Assembly: GCA_017554145.1 (NCBI GenBank) | Contig: JAFZIZ010000009.1 | Coordinates: 1 to 64,000 of the forward strand | Reading direction: 5' to 3' | DNA from: Prevotella sp. | Lineage (GTDB): Bacteria; Bacteroidota; Bacteroidia; Bacteroidales; Bacteroidaceae | Length of the DNA stretch: 64,000 nt | Shown: positions 34,730 to 45,395 of the stretch, in pieces | Layout of the letters: each line of letters begins with the position of its first letter | Numbering within the stretch: the stretch's first letter is position 1 | Made by a program: the position numbers and the translations under genes | The notes under the pieces: generated by a model | The model's input: only the letters and a program-made list of their open reading frames with translations | Database searches by the model: none | Told to the model about the DNA's origin: nothing

Positions 34730-34871
34730 AAATTTAATATGTTGCCCCTTCTATTGGGTTGGGGCGAGGTCTGAACAGACGTTTATCAGACCATGTTAAT
34801 GGGTTAATAATGTATAGGTGTCAGCGCCTGTTCCGGCACCTACCGTCCCCTTTTGGGACATAAAACGGCTG
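34730..34871 (-). promoter_or_regulatory. Structured 5' leader of rpsA
   Basis: About 140 bases between the promoter and the ATG can form four hairpins: 34845-34859 (GTCCC/GGGAC), 34815-34842 (TAGGTG/CACCTA), 34768-34792 (GGTCTGA/TCAGACC, with an alternative GTCTG pairing), and 34744-34765 (GCCCC/GGGGC). Candidate site for S1 feedback control. No known Rfam class was matched from memory. Confidence 0.5.
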
Positions 34872-34902
34872 CAAAATTACAAAAACTTCCGGTCATTACC
34901 AA
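34872..34902 (-). promoter_or_regulatory. rpsA promoter
   Basis: Minus-strand TAATTTTG (34872-34879) with TTG exactly 20 bp upstream (34900-34902). Confidence 0.7.
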
Positions 34903-34949
34903 ATGTTTTGACCAGAAGTTTCTGTAAATTATTGATTTTTCGTAAAATA

Positions 34950-36431
34950 CTAATAACTGCGGGCGATGATGACACGATATTTAGCAGGTTTGCCACTGAC
35001 CATATCAGTACCAGGCGTTTGTTCGAAGGCAAAAGGTACGCAACGAATCGTTGCCTGTGTCTCTTCCTTGATTTGTGCTTCGGTCTCGGCAGTACCGTCC
35101 CAATGACAGAGGAAGAATCCACCGTCCTTGACGCGCTCCTTGAACTCCTCGTAGTTGTCACATTCGTAGATACGCTCGTCACGATACTTGCGCGCTTTCT
35201 CGAAGATGTTCTTTTGGATTTCGTCCAAAAGTCCTTCTACGTATTGAGCGATACCCTCGATAGGACGGGTTTCCTTTTCGAGCGTGTCGCGACGCATCAC
35301 TTCGATAGTGCCGTTCTCCAAGTCGCGAGCACCCAGTACCAGACGTACAGGCACACCCTTCAGTTCATAATCGGCAAACTTAAAGCCCGGACGCTTGTTA
35401 TCAGCATCGTCGAACTTCACGCTGATACCCTTTGAACGTAGCTCCTCAATGATAGGCAGCACCTCTTTGTTCACCTGCTCCATTTGCTCGGGTTTGGTGG
35501 CAATAGGGATGATGACCACTTGAATAGGAGCCAGACGTGGAGGCAATACCAAACCGTTATCGTCGCTATGGGTCATGATGAGTGCACCGATAAGTCGGGT
35601 AGATACACCCCAAGAAGTAGCCCATACATATTCAGGCTTATTTTCTTTATTAAGATAAGTAACTTCGAAGGCCTTGGCGAAGTTCTGTCCGAGGAAGTGG
35701 GAAGTTCCGCTTTGTAAAGCCTTACCGTCTTGCATCATAGCCTCGATAGTATAGGTGTCGAGGGCTCCTGCAAAACGCTCAGTCTCGCTCTTCACACCCT
35801 GCATGACAGGCACGGCCATCCATTCCTCAGCAAACTTGGCATAGACACCCAGCATCTTCTTGGCTTCCTCTTCTGCCTCTTCTTTTGTGGCATGAGCCGT
35901 ATGTCCCTCTTGCCAGAGGAACTCTGATGTACGAAGGAAAGGACGGGTACGCATCTCCCAGCGCATCACGTTACACCACTGGTTGCACATCAGGGGCAGG
36001 TCGCGCCAAGAGTGAATCCAATTCTTATAAGTGTTCCAAATAATCGTCTCTGAGGTAGGACGGACAATCAGTTCTTCTTCCAATTTAGCAGTGGGATCAA
36101 CCTCTACGCCGCTCTTGTCTTCCTTGGCACGCAGACGATAGTGAGTCACCACAGCACACTCTTTGGCGAAACCCTCTACATGCTCTGCCTCTCTTGACAA
36201 GAATGACTTTGGAATGAGCAAGGGGAAGTAAGCGTTCTGAGCCCCCGTTTCCTTAAACATTTTATCTAACTGTTGTTGCATCTTTTCCCAGATGGCATAG
36301 CCATAGGGTTTGATGACCATACAGCCACGAACAGCACTCTGTTCGGCAAGGTCTGCTTTAATGACGAGGTCGTTATACCACTGACTGTAATTGTCAGCCC
36401 TTTTTGTCATTTCTTTGAGTTCTTTAGCCAT
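34950..36431 (-). CDS. proS: Prolyl-tRNA synthetase
   Basis: 493 residues from ATG 36431 ([21 protein letters not shown]). The longer start lies at the promoter box and is rejected. Class II synthetase of the archaeal/eukaryote-like ProS type: motif 2 [25 protein letters not shown], motif 3 SHDD-like region [18 protein letters not shown], and a C-terminal zinc-binding-like tail ending SY. Charges tRNA(Pro). Single-gene unit; minus-strand TAATTTTG at 36462-36469. Confidence 0.95.
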   Translation of the reverse strand: MAKELKEMTKRADNYSQWYNDLVIKADLAEQSAVRGCMVIKPYGYAIWEKMQQQLDKMFKETGAQNAYFPLLIPKSFLSREAEHVEGFAKECAVVTHYRLRAKEDKSGVEVDPTAKLEEELIVRPTSETIIWNTYKNWIHSWRDLPLMCNQWCNVMRWEMRTRPFLRTSEFLWQEGHTAHATKEEAEEEAKKMLGVYAKFAEEWMAVPVMQGVKSETERFAGALDTYTIEAMMQDGKALQSGTSHFLGQNFAKAFEVTYLNKENKPEYVWATSWGVSTRLIGALIMTHSDDNGLVLPPRLAPIQVVIIPIATKPEQMEQVNKEVLPIIEELRSKGISVKFDDADNKRPGFKFADYELKGVPVRLVLGARDLENGTIEVMRRDTLEKETRPIEGIAQYVEGLLDEIQKNIFEKARKYRDERIYECDNYEEFKERVKDGGFFLCHWDGTAETEAQIKEETQATIRCVPFAFEQTPGTDMVSGKPAKYRVIIARSY

Positions 36432-36512
36432 ATATATTCCTTTATTTTTCAAAATTTGGTGCAAAATTACGAAATTATTATGAAAGTATATACCATATTA
36501 CAAATTAATTTG

Positions 36513-36520
36513 TATCTTTG
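36513..36520 (+). promoter_or_regulatory. -7 box of the OmpA lipoprotein gene
   Basis: TATCTTTG, 37 bases before ATG 36558. It lies back to back with the proS box at 36462-36469. Confidence 0.6.
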
Positions 36521-36557
36521 TCGCAAATTAGTATTTGTTTAATTAAACTCAAGTATT

Positions 36558-37226
36558 ATGAAATTAAAATTAATGTCTCTGTTACTTTGCGTTGGTATGC
36601 TCTTCGCATGTAACAACACCCAGAAGGGTGCAGGTATCGGTGCCGGTGGCGGTGCTTTATTAGGTGGTATAATCGGTGCTATTGCTGGTAATACGGCAGT
36701 AGGTGTCGCAGTAGGTGGTGCCGTAGGTGCCGGTGCTGGTGCAATCATCGGTAAGAAGATGGATAAAGCTAAGGCACAGGCTGAGCAGGTTCAGAATGCT
36801 CAGGTAGAGACAGTGAAGGATACGAACGGCCTTGATGCTGTGAAGGTGACTTTCGACTCTGGTATTCTTTTCGCTACAGGTAAGGCTGATTTGAGCGCTA
36901 GTGCTAAAAATTCACTTGCAGAGTTTGCCCGTGTGCTGAATTCCAATACCGACTGTGATGTCGCTATTATCGGACATACTGACAACACAGGTAGCGACGC
37001 TATCAACCAGCCGTTGTCTGTTAATCGTGCCAACAGCGTATCGAACTATCTGCGTTCTTGTGGTGTTCAGGGCAAGCAGATTAAGAGCGTTGAGGGTCAG
37101 GGTTCAACCAATCCCGTTGCCGATAACTCTACTGCTGCTGGTCGTCAGCAGAACCGCCGTGTGGAGGTTTACATGTATGCCAGCCAGGAGATGATTCAGA
37201 AGGCTGAGGCAGGTACGCTCCAGTAA
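36558..37226 (+). CDS. OmpA-family lipoprotein with glycine zipper
   Basis: 222 residues. Lipoprotein signal with lipobox LFAC (Cys18). A glycine-zipper segment (about 24-60, [17 protein letters not shown]) can insert in membrane. The C-terminal OmpA domain binds peptidoglycan ([37 protein letters not shown]). It tethers the outer membrane to the wall. Its stop codon overlaps the mtgA start by one base. Confidence 0.9.
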   Translation: MKLKLMSLLLCVGMLFACNNTQKGAGIGAGGGALLGGIIGAIAGNTAVGVAVGGAVGAGAGAIIGKKMDKAKAQAEQVQNAQVETVKDTNGLDAVKVTFDSGILFATGKADLSASAKNSLAEFARVLNSNTDCDVAIIGHTDNTGSDAINQPLSVNRANSVSNYLRSCGVQGKQIKSVEGQGSTNPVADNSTAAGRQQNRRVEVYMYASQEMIQKAEAGTLQ

Positions 37227-37918
37227 TGAAGGCTTTCTGGAAGAAAATTAAAAGATTTCTTTTGTGGATAGTAGTTGCGTTTTTCGCTTCTACTATCCTT
37301 TCTGTTATTGTGTTACGTTGGGTGCCTGTATTCTTCACACCGTTGATGTTTATCCGTGTGGCACAACAGGTATCTGATGGTAAAGAAATGACATTGCATC
37401 ATCATTGGGTGCCGTTAGAAGAGATATCTCCATCATTACCGTTGGCAGTGATGGGAAGTGAGGATGCTCGTTTTCTGGAACATCACGGTTTCGATTATAA
37501 GGCAATAGAGCATGCTGCCATTCGTAATATGAAACATCCCGAAAAACGGAAGTTAGGAGCATCTACCATTTCCCAGCAGACGGCAAAGAATGTATTTTTA
37601 TGGCCAGGTCGCTCATGGACTCGTAAGGGTTTCGAGGTCTATTTCACCGCATTGATAGAACTTTTCTGGTCGAAGCAGCGCATCATGGAAGTCTATCTGA
37701 ATTCCATTGAGATGGGAGATGGAATCTATGGTGCCAGTGCTGTGGCGGAATGGCATTTCCATAAGGAGGCTTCCCAGTTGACGAAGGCTGAATGTGCCCT
37801 GATAGCCGCCACACTTCCTAATCCTCTTCGATTTAATTCCGCTAAGCCCAGTGGCTACGTATTAAAACGACAACAGCGCATCCTTCATGAGATGCGCTAT
37901 GTCAAACCTTTAGAATAA
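37226..37918 (+). CDS. mtgA: Monofunctional peptidoglycan glycosyltransferase
   Basis: 230 residues. N-terminal membrane anchor (about 10-32). GT51 motifs: [14 protein letters not shown] (catalytic Glu), [27 protein letters not shown] and [20 protein letters not shown]. Polymerises lipid II into glycan strands. Overlaps the OmpA gene by one base (TAATG), a functional pairing of wall synthesis and wall anchoring. Confidence 0.94.
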   Translation: MKAFWKKIKRFLLWIVVAFFASTILSVIVLRWVPVFFTPLMFIRVAQQVSDGKEMTLHHHWVPLEEISPSLPLAVMGSEDARFLEHHGFDYKAIEHAAIRNMKHPEKRKLGASTISQQTAKNVFLWPGRSWTRKGFEVYFTALIELFWSKQRIMEVYLNSIEMGDGIYGASAVAEWHFHKEASQLTKAECALIAATLPNPLRFNSAKPSGYVLKRQQRILHEMRYVKPLE

Positions 37919-37935
37919 AGTTTAAAGGTTATAGT

Positions 37936-38793
37936 TTAAAGGTTATAGAGTTTAAGCTCTTCTGCCATCTGTTCCTGCAACTCCTTTGCTTTCTGTGCTG
38001 CCACTTCGGCAAAATCCTCTCCGTTGCTGGCATAGATGATACCGCGACTGGAGTTTACGAGCAAGCCGCAATCTTTTGTCATACCGTATTTGCAGACTTC
38101 CTGAAGACTGCCACCCTGTGCACCGACACCAGGTACGAGTAGGAAGTGGTTGGGGGCTATTTTGCGGATGTCCTCAAACATCTGACCTTGTGTGGCACCT
38201 ACCACATACATCATGTTCTCGTCGTTGCCCCATTGTTGTGACATCTTCAGTACTTTCTCAAAAAGTCGTTCCCCCTTGTTGTCCTCCGTCAACTGGAAGT
38301 CGTGACTTCCCTTGTTGCTCGTCAGAGCCAACAGAATCACCCATTTTCCCTCATACCCGAGGAAAGGCGTTACGGAATCCTCGCCCATATAGGGGGCTAC
38401 GGTCAGTGCATCGACATCATACTCCTCAAAGAAGGTCTTGGCATACATCTTCGAGGTGTTACCAATATCCCCACGCTTGGCGTCCGCAATGATGAAGTGG
38501 TTTGGGTATTCCTCTTTCAAATAGTCGATGGTTGCCTCGAAAGCCATCATACCGTCCACTCCATAAGCCTCATAGAAAGCAAGGTTGGGTTTGTAGGCGA
38601 CACAGTAGGGTGCTGTGGCATCGATGATGAGTGCATTAAACTCACAAAGAGCACGAAAGATATAATCTTCATCGTCCTTTGCCTTCGCCTCGTCAATGAT
38701 GCACTGCGGTATCTTGTTGATATCCGTATCGAGACCGACGCAGAGGAAACTTTGCTTCTCCTTGATTTGTTGAATAAGTTCTTGTTTAGTCAT
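37936..38793 (-). CDS. pyrF: Orotidine 5'-phosphate decarboxylase
   Basis: 285 residues, type 2 OMP decarboxylase. Marks: [40 protein letters not shown] (catalytic Lys/Asp), and VPGVGAQGG phosphate loop. Final step of UMP synthesis. Last gene of the minus-strand housekeeping run; 41 bases after prfA. The gap to mtgA has a short GTTTAAAGGTTATAG repeat. Confidence 0.95.
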   Translation of the reverse strand: MTKQELIQQIKEKQSFLCVGLDTDINKIPQCIIDEAKAKDDEDYIFRALCEFNALIIDATAPYCVAYKPNLAFYEAYGVDGMMAFEATIDYLKEEYPNHFIIADAKRGDIGNTSKMYAKTFFEEYDVDALTVAPYMGEDSVTPFLGYEGKWVILLALTSNKGSHDFQLTEDNKGERLFEKVLKMSQQWGNDENMMYVVGATQGQMFEDIRKIAPNHFLLVPGVGAQGGSLQEVCKYGMTKDCGLLVNSSRGIIYASNGEDFAEVAAQKAKELQEQMAEELKLYNL

Positions 38794-38834
38794 ATTCTAC
38801 TATTTTGATGTTGTTGCGACAAAATCGCAACACA

Positions 38835-39944
38835 CTATAACTCTGTTTCTTTCATTCGTTCTGCATTCTCCGCTACGGTGAGGGCATCAATCATCGGCTG
38901 GATATCTCCGCCGAGGAATCCCTGAAGGTCGTGGGTGGTATAGCCAATACGATGATCTGTCACACGGCCCTGTGGGAAGTTATAGGTACGGATTTTTGCG
39001 CTTCGGTCGCCCGTTGAGACAAGTGTCTTACGACGTGAGGCGATATCATCCATATACTTCTGGTGCTCCTTATCATATATAAAGGTATACAGGCGTGAGA
39101 GGGCGCGTTCCTTGTTTTTTGGTTGGTCACGCGTTTCTGTACATTCGATGAGGATTTCCTCCGTCTCACCTGTATTGGGATTCTTCCACATATAGCGCAG
39201 ACGCACACCCGATTCCACCTTGTTCACATTCTGACCACCAGCACCGCTGCTTCGGAAGGTGTCCCATTTGATCTCACCTTCGTTGATATGTACCTCAAAC
39301 TTATCCGCTTCGGGCAATACGGCAACAGTGGCAGCAGAGGTGTGCATACGACCCTGTGTCTCCGTTGCGGGCACACGTTGTACGCGATGGACTCCAGATT
39401 CGTATTTTAGGGTACCATAAACATCGGCACCACTTACGGCGAAGTCGATTTCCTTATAACCGCCTACGGCACCTTCGCTGACACTCGTGATACTTAGTTG
39501 CCAGCCTTTTGAGTCGCAAAAACTCTTATACATTTTGAAGAGATCACCGGCAAATAGACAGGCCTCGTCGCCGCCGGTTCCTGCACGAATCTCCATCTGT
39601 ACATTCTTAGCGTCCTCTGGGTCTTTCGGGATGAGGGCGATTTTGATTTCTTCTTCCAGTTTCGGCTGCAACGCCTCGTTTTCTGCAAGTTCCTCACGTG
39701 CCATCTCCTTCATCTCCGCATCGTCCTCGTTGGCAAGGATATCCTTTGCCTCCTTGATACTGTTCAGGCAGGCGATGTAACGCTTGCGGGCATCCATGAT
39801 GTCGCCCAGGTCCTTGTATTCCTTCGTCAGTTTCACGAAGCGCTGTTGGTCGGCTATCACACTCGGGTCGGTAATCAGTGTTGACACTTCCTCGAAACGT
39901 GCCTCCAAGCCGTCCAGCTTCTGTAATATACTGTTTCTCTCCAT
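38835..39944 (-). CDS. prfA: Peptide chain release factor 1
   Basis: 369 residues. GGQ motif in SSGAGGQNVNKVESGVRL triggers peptidyl-tRNA hydrolysis. The codon-recognition region (PATETQGR, close to the P-x-T form) reads UAA/UAG. Starts right after the purM stop with no gap. Confidence 0.96.
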   Translation of the reverse strand: MERNSILQKLDGLEARFEEVSTLITDPSVIADQQRFVKLTKEYKDLGDIMDARKRYIACLNSIKEAKDILANEDDAEMKEMAREELAENEALQPKLEEEIKIALIPKDPEDAKNVQMEIRAGTGGDEACLFAGDLFKMYKSFCDSKGWQLSITSVSEGAVGGYKEIDFAVSGADVYGTLKYESGVHRVQRVPATETQGRMHTSAATVAVLPEADKFEVHINEGEIKWDTFRSSGAGGQNVNKVESGVRLRYMWKNPNTGETEEILIECTETRDQPKNKERALSRLYTFIYDKEHQKYMDDIASRRKTLVSTGDRSAKIRTYNFPQGRVTDHRIGYTTHDLQGFLGGDIQPMIDALTVAENAERMKETEL

Positions 39945-41111
39945 TTAATAGCTATATTCTCCAAATTCTGATTTAATCGTTAGGCTTTTCTTGCCTTCCT
40001 CGATGTGACCAACGACTTGGGCGTCAATATTGAACGACTTTGACAGAGCAATGACCTTGTCGGCGACCTCAGGACAGACGTAGATTTCCATGCGGTGTCC
40101 CATGTTGAACACCTGGTACATCTCGCGCCAGTCGGTACCAGAACACTCGTGGATGGCACGGAACAGCGGGGGCACGGGGAACATATTATCCTTCACCACA
40201 CGGCAGTTGTCGTTGACGAAATGAAGCACCTTGGTCTGGGCACCACCCGTGCAGTGTACCATACCATGAATCTTTGGACGCAGTTCGTCAAGCAGTTTCT
40301 TGATAACTGGAGCATAGGTGCGAGTGGGAGAGAGTACGAGCTGTCCTGTATCCACAGGCGAGCCTTCTATGGCATCCGTCAGCTTATACTTACCGCTATA
40401 TACCAACTCAGCGGGCACGGCATGGTCGAAACTCTCAGGATATTTCTCTGCAAGATACTTGGCGAAGACATCATGACGGGCAGAAGTGAGCCCGTTGCTG
40501 CCCATGCCACCATTGTAACGTTTCTCATACGTAGCCTGTCCTGTGCTGGAAAGTCCTACGATGACATCGCCCGGACGGATGTTGGCATTGTTGATTACGT
40601 CGGCACGACGCATGCGACAGGTCACCGTGCTGTCGACGATAATGGTGCGCACGAGGTCGCCCACGTCAGCCGTCTCGCCACCAGTAGGCCAGATGCCAAT
40701 ACCCATCTCACGGAGTTCTGCCAATAGTTCGTCAGTACCATTGATAATGGCAGAGATAACCTCACCAGGGATGAGCATCTTGTTACGCCCGATGGTGGAA
40801 CTGACGAGGATATTATCCACAGCACCCACGCAGAGCAAGTCATCGGTATTCATCACGATGGCATCCTGAGCAATGCCTTTCCATACGGATAAGTCACCCG
40901 TCTCTTTCCAATACATATAGGCGAGGCTTGATTTCGTGCCAGCACCATCGGCATGCATGATGTTGCAATACTCGGGGTCGCCGCCCAGAATGTCAGGAAT
41001 AATCTTACAGAAGGCTTGCGGGAAGATTCCTTTGTCAATGTTCTTAATGGCGTTGTGCACGTCTTCCTTGGCGGCAGAGACGCCACGCATCATATATCTG
41101 TTGTCGGTCAT
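39945..41111 (-). CDS. purM: Phosphoribosylformylglycinamidine cyclo-ligase
   Basis: 388 residues. PurM/AIR synthase fold: MHADGAGTKSSLAYMYWKETGD, GGETADVGDLVRTI, DVIVGLSSTGQATYEKRYNGGMGSNG. Makes AIR in purine synthesis. It is a little longer than the usual 345 residues, as in other Bacteroidota. Between lemA and prfA. Confidence 0.93.
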   Translation of the reverse strand: MTDNRYMMRGVSAAKEDVHNAIKNIDKGIFPQAFCKIIPDILGGDPEYCNIMHADGAGTKSSLAYMYWKETGDLSVWKGIAQDAIVMNTDDLLCVGAVDNILVSSTIGRNKMLIPGEVISAIINGTDELLAELREMGIGIWPTGGETADVGDLVRTIIVDSTVTCRMRRADVINNANIRPGDVIVGLSSTGQATYEKRYNGGMGSNGLTSARHDVFAKYLAEKYPESFDHAVPAELVYSGKYKLTDAIEGSPVDTGQLVLSPTRTYAPVIKKLLDELRPKIHGMVHCTGGAQTKVLHFVNDNCRVVKDNMFPVPPLFRAIHECSGTDWREMYQVFNMGHRMEIYVCPEVADKVIALSKSFNIDAQVVGHIEEGKKSLTIKSEFGEYSY

Positions 41112-41132
41112 TTAATTATCAATTGTTAATTA

Positions 41133-41723
41133 TCAATTAAACTGAACTTTCGGTGCTTTCTCAGCTCCAGCCTCTGCTTCGAACTTCGTCATCTGGCTGA
41201 AGCCGAAGATACCGGCGAAAATATTCTTGGGGAACGAACGAATCTCGACGTTATACTTCTGAACAGCAGCATTATAACTGTTGCGAGCCTCGTTGATACG
41301 ATTCTCTGTACCCTCCAACTGCACTTGCAGATCGCGGAAGTTCTCGTTAGCCTTTAGGTCTGGATAGTTCTCTTGAATGGCAATCAGACGACCGAGAGCA
41401 CTACCGAGCTCGCCCTGTGCTTGCTGGAAATCCTTTAGTTTCTCGGGAGTCATGTTCTCTGGGTCGAGTGTGATCTGGGTAGCCTTTGAACGGGCAGCAA
41501 CCACGTCTTCGAGTGTCTGTTTCTCGTGAGTAGCATAACCCTTCACAGTCTCCACGAGGTTGGGAATCAGGTCGGCACGACGCTGATAGGTAGATTGTAC
41601 ATTGGCCAGAGCGGTAGTAGCACTTTCCTGTACACTGACCATTGAATTGTAGGCACTTGCAGCCCATGCGCCAATAACGACGATGACTACGATAATTGCG
41701 ATAAGTCCTTTACTGAGTTTCAT
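41133..41723 (-). CDS. LemA family protein
   Basis: 196 residues. One N-terminal membrane span (about 5-25), then a long alpha-helical domain with YNSMVSVQESATTALANVQSTYQRRADLIPNLVETVKGYA and a late AAVQKYNVEIRSFPKNIFAGIFGF. Function not settled. It commonly pairs with TPM-domain proteins, as here (59 bases downstream of one). Confidence 0.9.
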   Translation of the reverse strand: MKLSKGLIAIIVVIVVIGAWAASAYNSMVSVQESATTALANVQSTYQRRADLIPNLVETVKGYATHEKQTLEDVVAARSKATQITLDPENMTPEKLKDFQQAQGELGSALGRLIAIQENYPDLKANENFRDLQVQLEGTENRINEARNSYNAAVQKYNVEIRSFPKNIFAGIFGFSQMTKFEAEAGAEKAPKVQFN

Positions 41724-41782
41724 AATCTTTATATTTTATATTTTAAAATTTAACCATCAATTATTATCTTTTATCTATCAAC

Positions 41783-42889
41783 TTACCATCTTGATGTAGC
41801 GCCACCGCCACCAAATGAGCCTCCGCCGAACGATCCGCCTCCGAAGCCTCCTCCACCATCGAAGCTATGACCTCGGCTACTGCCGCCACCACTATAGAAA
41901 CCACTACTACTGCTGGGCTCAAAGGGGTTGGACAAAAGATGGGCACTACCGATAAGTCCCATCCAAACGTATTTATTGTTGAGAAAGAGGAAGAAACCAC
42001 CGCCCAGTAAGATAATGAGTAAGAATACCCCCATGATACCAACAATCTCATCATCGAAATCATCGCTCGGGCTGCTAAGTTGCGACATCTCGGGCAGGTC
42101 TTTCTTTTGCAGGGTGGAGTAGATGGCTTCTGCAAGATATATCATACCGCTGTCGGGCATCTCGGCGCGCATGGCTGGTACGACATATTGTTGTTCCAGA
42201 CGATGACACTCTGCATCAGTGAGGTCGGCCTCCAGCTTCCGTCCTGGCGACATGTTGATGCTATGATCTAGATAGCCAACAACAATCACTAAGCCACGGT
42301 CATCAATCCCCACACCGTATTTATTGCCGACATCCTGCGCCATACGGAAAGGATTATCGTTCTCGATATGGTTGACAACGATGACCACAGATTGGATACC
42401 AAGTTCATTTTCAAGACGTTGCAGCGTAATATTCATGCAATCGACAGCTCCTTGTGAGAGTACGGAGTCTGGATTTGCTACATATTGGGTGGCATCTTTC
42501 AGATAGGGTATCTCGATATTGTCTGCATTCCAGTAGGGAGTGTTTTGCTGCAGAGTAGCTGTCACGGGTCCTGTCTCATCGTCTTCCATAGCAAGCATCA
42601 TCGAGCAGCCTCCGAAAAGGAAAACCGTAGCAATAAAGAAAACCCATTCCCACATTTTACGACGTTTGGCCCATTTAGGATTGGCTTTCTGATAACTGGT
42701 GAGAATGTTCTTACATTCCCTCTGGTATTCCCGTTCCAAAGTTTCATAACGCTTCGAGTATTGACGCCTCAGTTTTGAAGACGATATGAGTCCATGCGAC
42801 TTCTTCTCCATTTTATAAGAGCTTTCCAGTGCACGGATGGTGTCGTTATACTGGGTGGTCAGTAGATTGATACTCTCTGCGTATTTCAT
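41783..42889 (-). CDS. TPM-domain membrane protein
   Basis: 368 residues. N-terminal helical part (about 1-80), membrane span (about 83-103), a TPM domain (about 135-260: VVIVVNHIENDNPFRMAQDVGNKYGVG, RGLVIVVGYLDHSINMSPGR), a second span (about 280-300) and a Gly/Ser-rich C-terminus ending TSRW. The Gly-rich tail after a TPM domain is typical. Probably a membrane-protein quality or repair role with the LemA partner. Confidence 0.8.
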   Translation of the reverse strand: MKYAESINLLTTQYNDTIRALESSYKMEKKSHGLISSSKLRRQYSKRYETLEREYQRECKNILTSYQKANPKWAKRRKMWEWVFFIATVFLFGGCSMMLAMEDDETGPVTATLQQNTPYWNADNIEIPYLKDATQYVANPDSVLSQGAVDCMNITLQRLENELGIQSVVIVVNHIENDNPFRMAQDVGNKYGVGIDDRGLVIVVGYLDHSINMSPGRKLEADLTDAECHRLEQQYVVPAMRAEMPDSGMIYLAEAIYSTLQKKDLPEMSQLSSPSDDFDDEIVGIMGVFLLIILLGGGFFLFLNNKYVWMGLIGSAHLLSNPFEPSSSSGFYSGGGSSRGHSFDGGGGFGGGSFGGGSFGGGGATSRW

Positions 42890-42907
42890 TTGTAAAGAGA
42901 AAGGGGG

Positions 42908-43654
42908 TTATTTTTCATGCCAGAATTCCCAAGAGGCGAATGCCTGTAATAGTAACATCTCCAATCCATTCTTTACGTCTGCACCGTATTGGGCACCACG
43001 CTTCATAAATAGTGTCTCATCAGGATTATAGATTAGATCGTAGAGAATGGTGTGCGAGTCCATCGCCTCGTAGGGCAGGTTAGGACACTCTTCTGTCTTC
43101 GGATACATTCCCACAGGAGTGCAGTTGACGATCACATTATACTCTTTTAACACTTCTGGCGTGATATTCTTGTATTGAATGGCATTTGGACGTTCGTAGC
43201 GACTAACAAAAACTGTTTCAAGACCTAAGCTTTTCAAACCGTAGTCAATGGCTTTCGAGGCGCCACCTGTTCCAAGAATCAAGGCTTTCTGATGCCATTT
43301 TTTGTCAAGCATCGGTTCAATGCTCTTGGTAAAGCCAATGACATCAGAGTTGAAACCTTTCAGTTCAATTTTGCTGCCACGATGTGTTACCCGAATCACG
43401 TTTACGGCTCCAATGGCTCGTGCCTCGGGTGAGATATTGTCGAGAAAAGGTATCACCTTCTCCTTATAGGGGATGGTGACGTTGAGTCCTTTCAATTCAG
43501 GATTTGAGTCAAGCACTTCCGCAAGTGCATCGATGTCAGGAATCTCATAGTTCTCATAGACAGCATCAATACCTTCATCCTTGAATCGTTGGTTGAAATA
43601 GCTGATAGAGAAGGAATGTCCGAGGGGATAGCCAATTAAACCGTACTTGTCCAT
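42908..43654 (-). CDS. aroE: Shikimate dehydrogenase
   Basis: 248 residues. YGLIGYPLGHSFSISYF (substrate loop), NVTIPYKEKVIPFLD (catalytic Lys), GTGGASKAI (NADP loop). Aromatic amino-acid pathway. The family is 260-280 residues in many bacteria, slightly shorter here. 12 bases after menG. Confidence 0.93.
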   Translation of the reverse strand: MDKYGLIGYPLGHSFSISYFNQRFKDEGIDAVYENYEIPDIDALAEVLDSNPELKGLNVTIPYKEKVIPFLDNISPEARAIGAVNVIRVTHRGSKIELKGFNSDVIGFTKSIEPMLDKKWHQKALILGTGGASKAIDYGLKSLGLETVFVSRYERPNAIQYKNITPEVLKEYNVIVNCTPVGMYPKTEECPNLPYEAMDSHTILYDLIYNPDETLFMKRGAQYGADVKNGLEMLLLQAFASWEFWHEK

Positions 43655-43666
43655 AATTTCATTTTC

Positions 43667-44398
43667 TTATTTTGTTGCAAAATACATGGTGCAGATGCCA
43701 AAGGTTAATCTCTTGAACTTCGCATTGCTGAAACCTGCCTCCTTCAGAATATCCACCATCTGTTCACCCTGCGGAAATGCCTCGATGGTCTTGGTGAGAT
43801 ATGAGTAGGCGGAGGCGTCTTTAGAGATAAGCCTGCCATATATCGGCAGCACTGTGTGTGCATATATGTAAAAGAGTTGGCGCATGGGGAAACTGATAGG
43901 CGAAGTTAACTCCACAATACTCAGATGGCCCCCTTTTTTCAAGATACGACAAATCTCTTTCAGTCCTTGATCAAGGTCGGCGAAGTTGCGAATGCCGAAA
44001 GCTGCCGTCACGGCGTCAAAACTATCGTCAGAGTAGGAGAGTGCCGTACAGTCTTCTTTCTCAAAGGAGATAATGTTCTGTAGTCCCTTTTTCTTGACTT
44101 TCTCTCTGCCAATGTTCATCATTCCCTCGCTGATATCAGCACCAATCAGTCTGGAAGGATGCAGCATATTTGCGGCAAGGATGGCAAAATCTCCCGTTCC
44201 TGTGGCGATATCCAGTATTGTCTGTGGCTGGTAGGGCACCAATTGTTGAATTGCTTTCTTACGCCATCCTCGGTCAATGTCCCACGAGAGACGGTGGTTC
44301 AGCGTATCGTAGGTAGAAGCAATGTTGTCGAACATCTGCTCCACCTGCGTGGCTTTCGTACCACTACCGTATGGATTTATCGTCTCTTGTTGGTACAT
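43667..44398 (-). CDS. menG: Demethylmenaquinone methyltransferase
   Basis: 243 residues. UbiE/MenG pattern: [41 protein letters not shown] (SAM loop), [25 protein letters not shown]. Final methylation in menaquinone synthesis, as expected for an anaerobic Bacteroidota respiratory chain. Confidence 0.94.
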   Translation of the reverse strand: MYQQETINPYGSGTKATQVEQMFDNIASTYDTLNHRLSWDIDRGWRKKAIQQLVPYQPQTILDIATGTGDFAILAANMLHPSRLIGADISEGMMNIGREKVKKKGLQNIISFEKEDCTALSYSDDSFDAVTAAFGIRNFADLDQGLKEICRILKKGGHLSIVELTSPISFPMRQLFYIYAHTVLPIYGRLISKDASAYSYLTKTIEAFPQGEQMVDILKEAGFSNAKFKRLTFGICTMYFATK

Positions 44399-44441
44399 AT
44401 TATTTATATTATTAGGAGAATATAGGTAGTCTTAGGATGTC

Positions 44442-45395
44442 TTAGGCTTTCCTGGATTTTAAATAATCACTGACATTCTTCTCAATACGGGCAGCGATAT
44501 CATCATTTTCGCTTGCTTTCTCGAACTTCTCTCCGATGATGTGTTCATAGAGTTCGATATAACGGTCAGATACACTCTCAGCATACTCATCGGTAATTTC
44601 GGGCATCACCTGTCCAGGCTCGTTCATGAAGTTATGCTCAATGAGCCACTGACGTACAAACTCCTTTGAAAGTTGTTTCTGGGGCTCACCCTTGGCGAGT
44701 TTCTCCTCATAGCCGTCGGCATAAAAATATCGACTACTGTCCGGGGTATGTATCTCGTCGATAAGATAAACTTTACCATCACGCTTACCAAACTCATACT
44801 TGGTGTCTACCAGAATCAGTCCCTGTTTCTTGGCAATCTCCTGACCACGTGCAAACAACTTGCGAGTATAGTCTTCCATCACGGTATAATCTTCAGCAGA
44901 GACAATGCCCTGTGCAATGATCTCTTCTTTCGAAATATTCAGGTCGTGACCTTCGTCAGCTTTGGTGGTGGGAGTGATGATAGGCTCTGGGAAACGCTCA
45001 TTCTCTTTCATGCCCTCATGCAGTTTCACACCACACAACTCACGACAACCGTTTTTGTATTCACGCCATGCAGAACCAGTGAGGATGCTACGGATAATCA
45101 TCTCTACGCGGAAGCCTTCACATTTCAAACCTACAGTCACCATAGGATCGGGAGTCGCCAATTTCCAATTCGGGCATATGTCGCTGGTAGCGTCAAGGAA
45201 TTTGGCGGCAATCTGGTTCAATACCTGTCCCTTAAAAGGAATACCCTTTGGCAGAATCACGTCAAAGGCGGAGATACGATCTGTAGCTACCATCACCATC
45301 AGGTCGTCGTTGATGTTATACACATCACGTACTTTTCCGTGATAAACACTCTTTTGTCCTTCAAAATTGAAGTCAGTCTTTGTTAATGCTTTCAT
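44442..45395 (-). CDS. purC: SAICAR synthase
   Basis: 317 residues from ATG 45395 ([26 protein letters not shown]). A longer start at 45440 would lie deeper in phoH and is less likely; the chosen one still overlaps phoH by 23 bases. ATP-dependent purine enzyme; marks include [23 protein letters not shown] and [29 protein letters not shown]. Confidence 0.93.
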   Translation of the reverse strand: MKALTKTDFNFEGQKSVYHGKVRDVYNINDDLMVMVATDRISAFDVILPKGIPFKGQVLNQIAAKFLDATSDICPNWKLATPDPMVTVGLKCEGFRVEMIIRSILTGSAWREYKNGCRELCGVKLHEGMKENERFPEPIITPTTKADEGHDLNISKEEIIAQGIVSAEDYTVMEDYTRKLFARGQEIAKKQGLILVDTKYEFGKRDGKVYLIDEIHTPDSSRYFYADGYEEKLAKGEPQKQLSKEFVRQWLIEHNFMNEPGQVMPEITDEYAESVSDRYIELYEHIIGEKFEKASENDDIAARIEKNVSDYLKSRKA

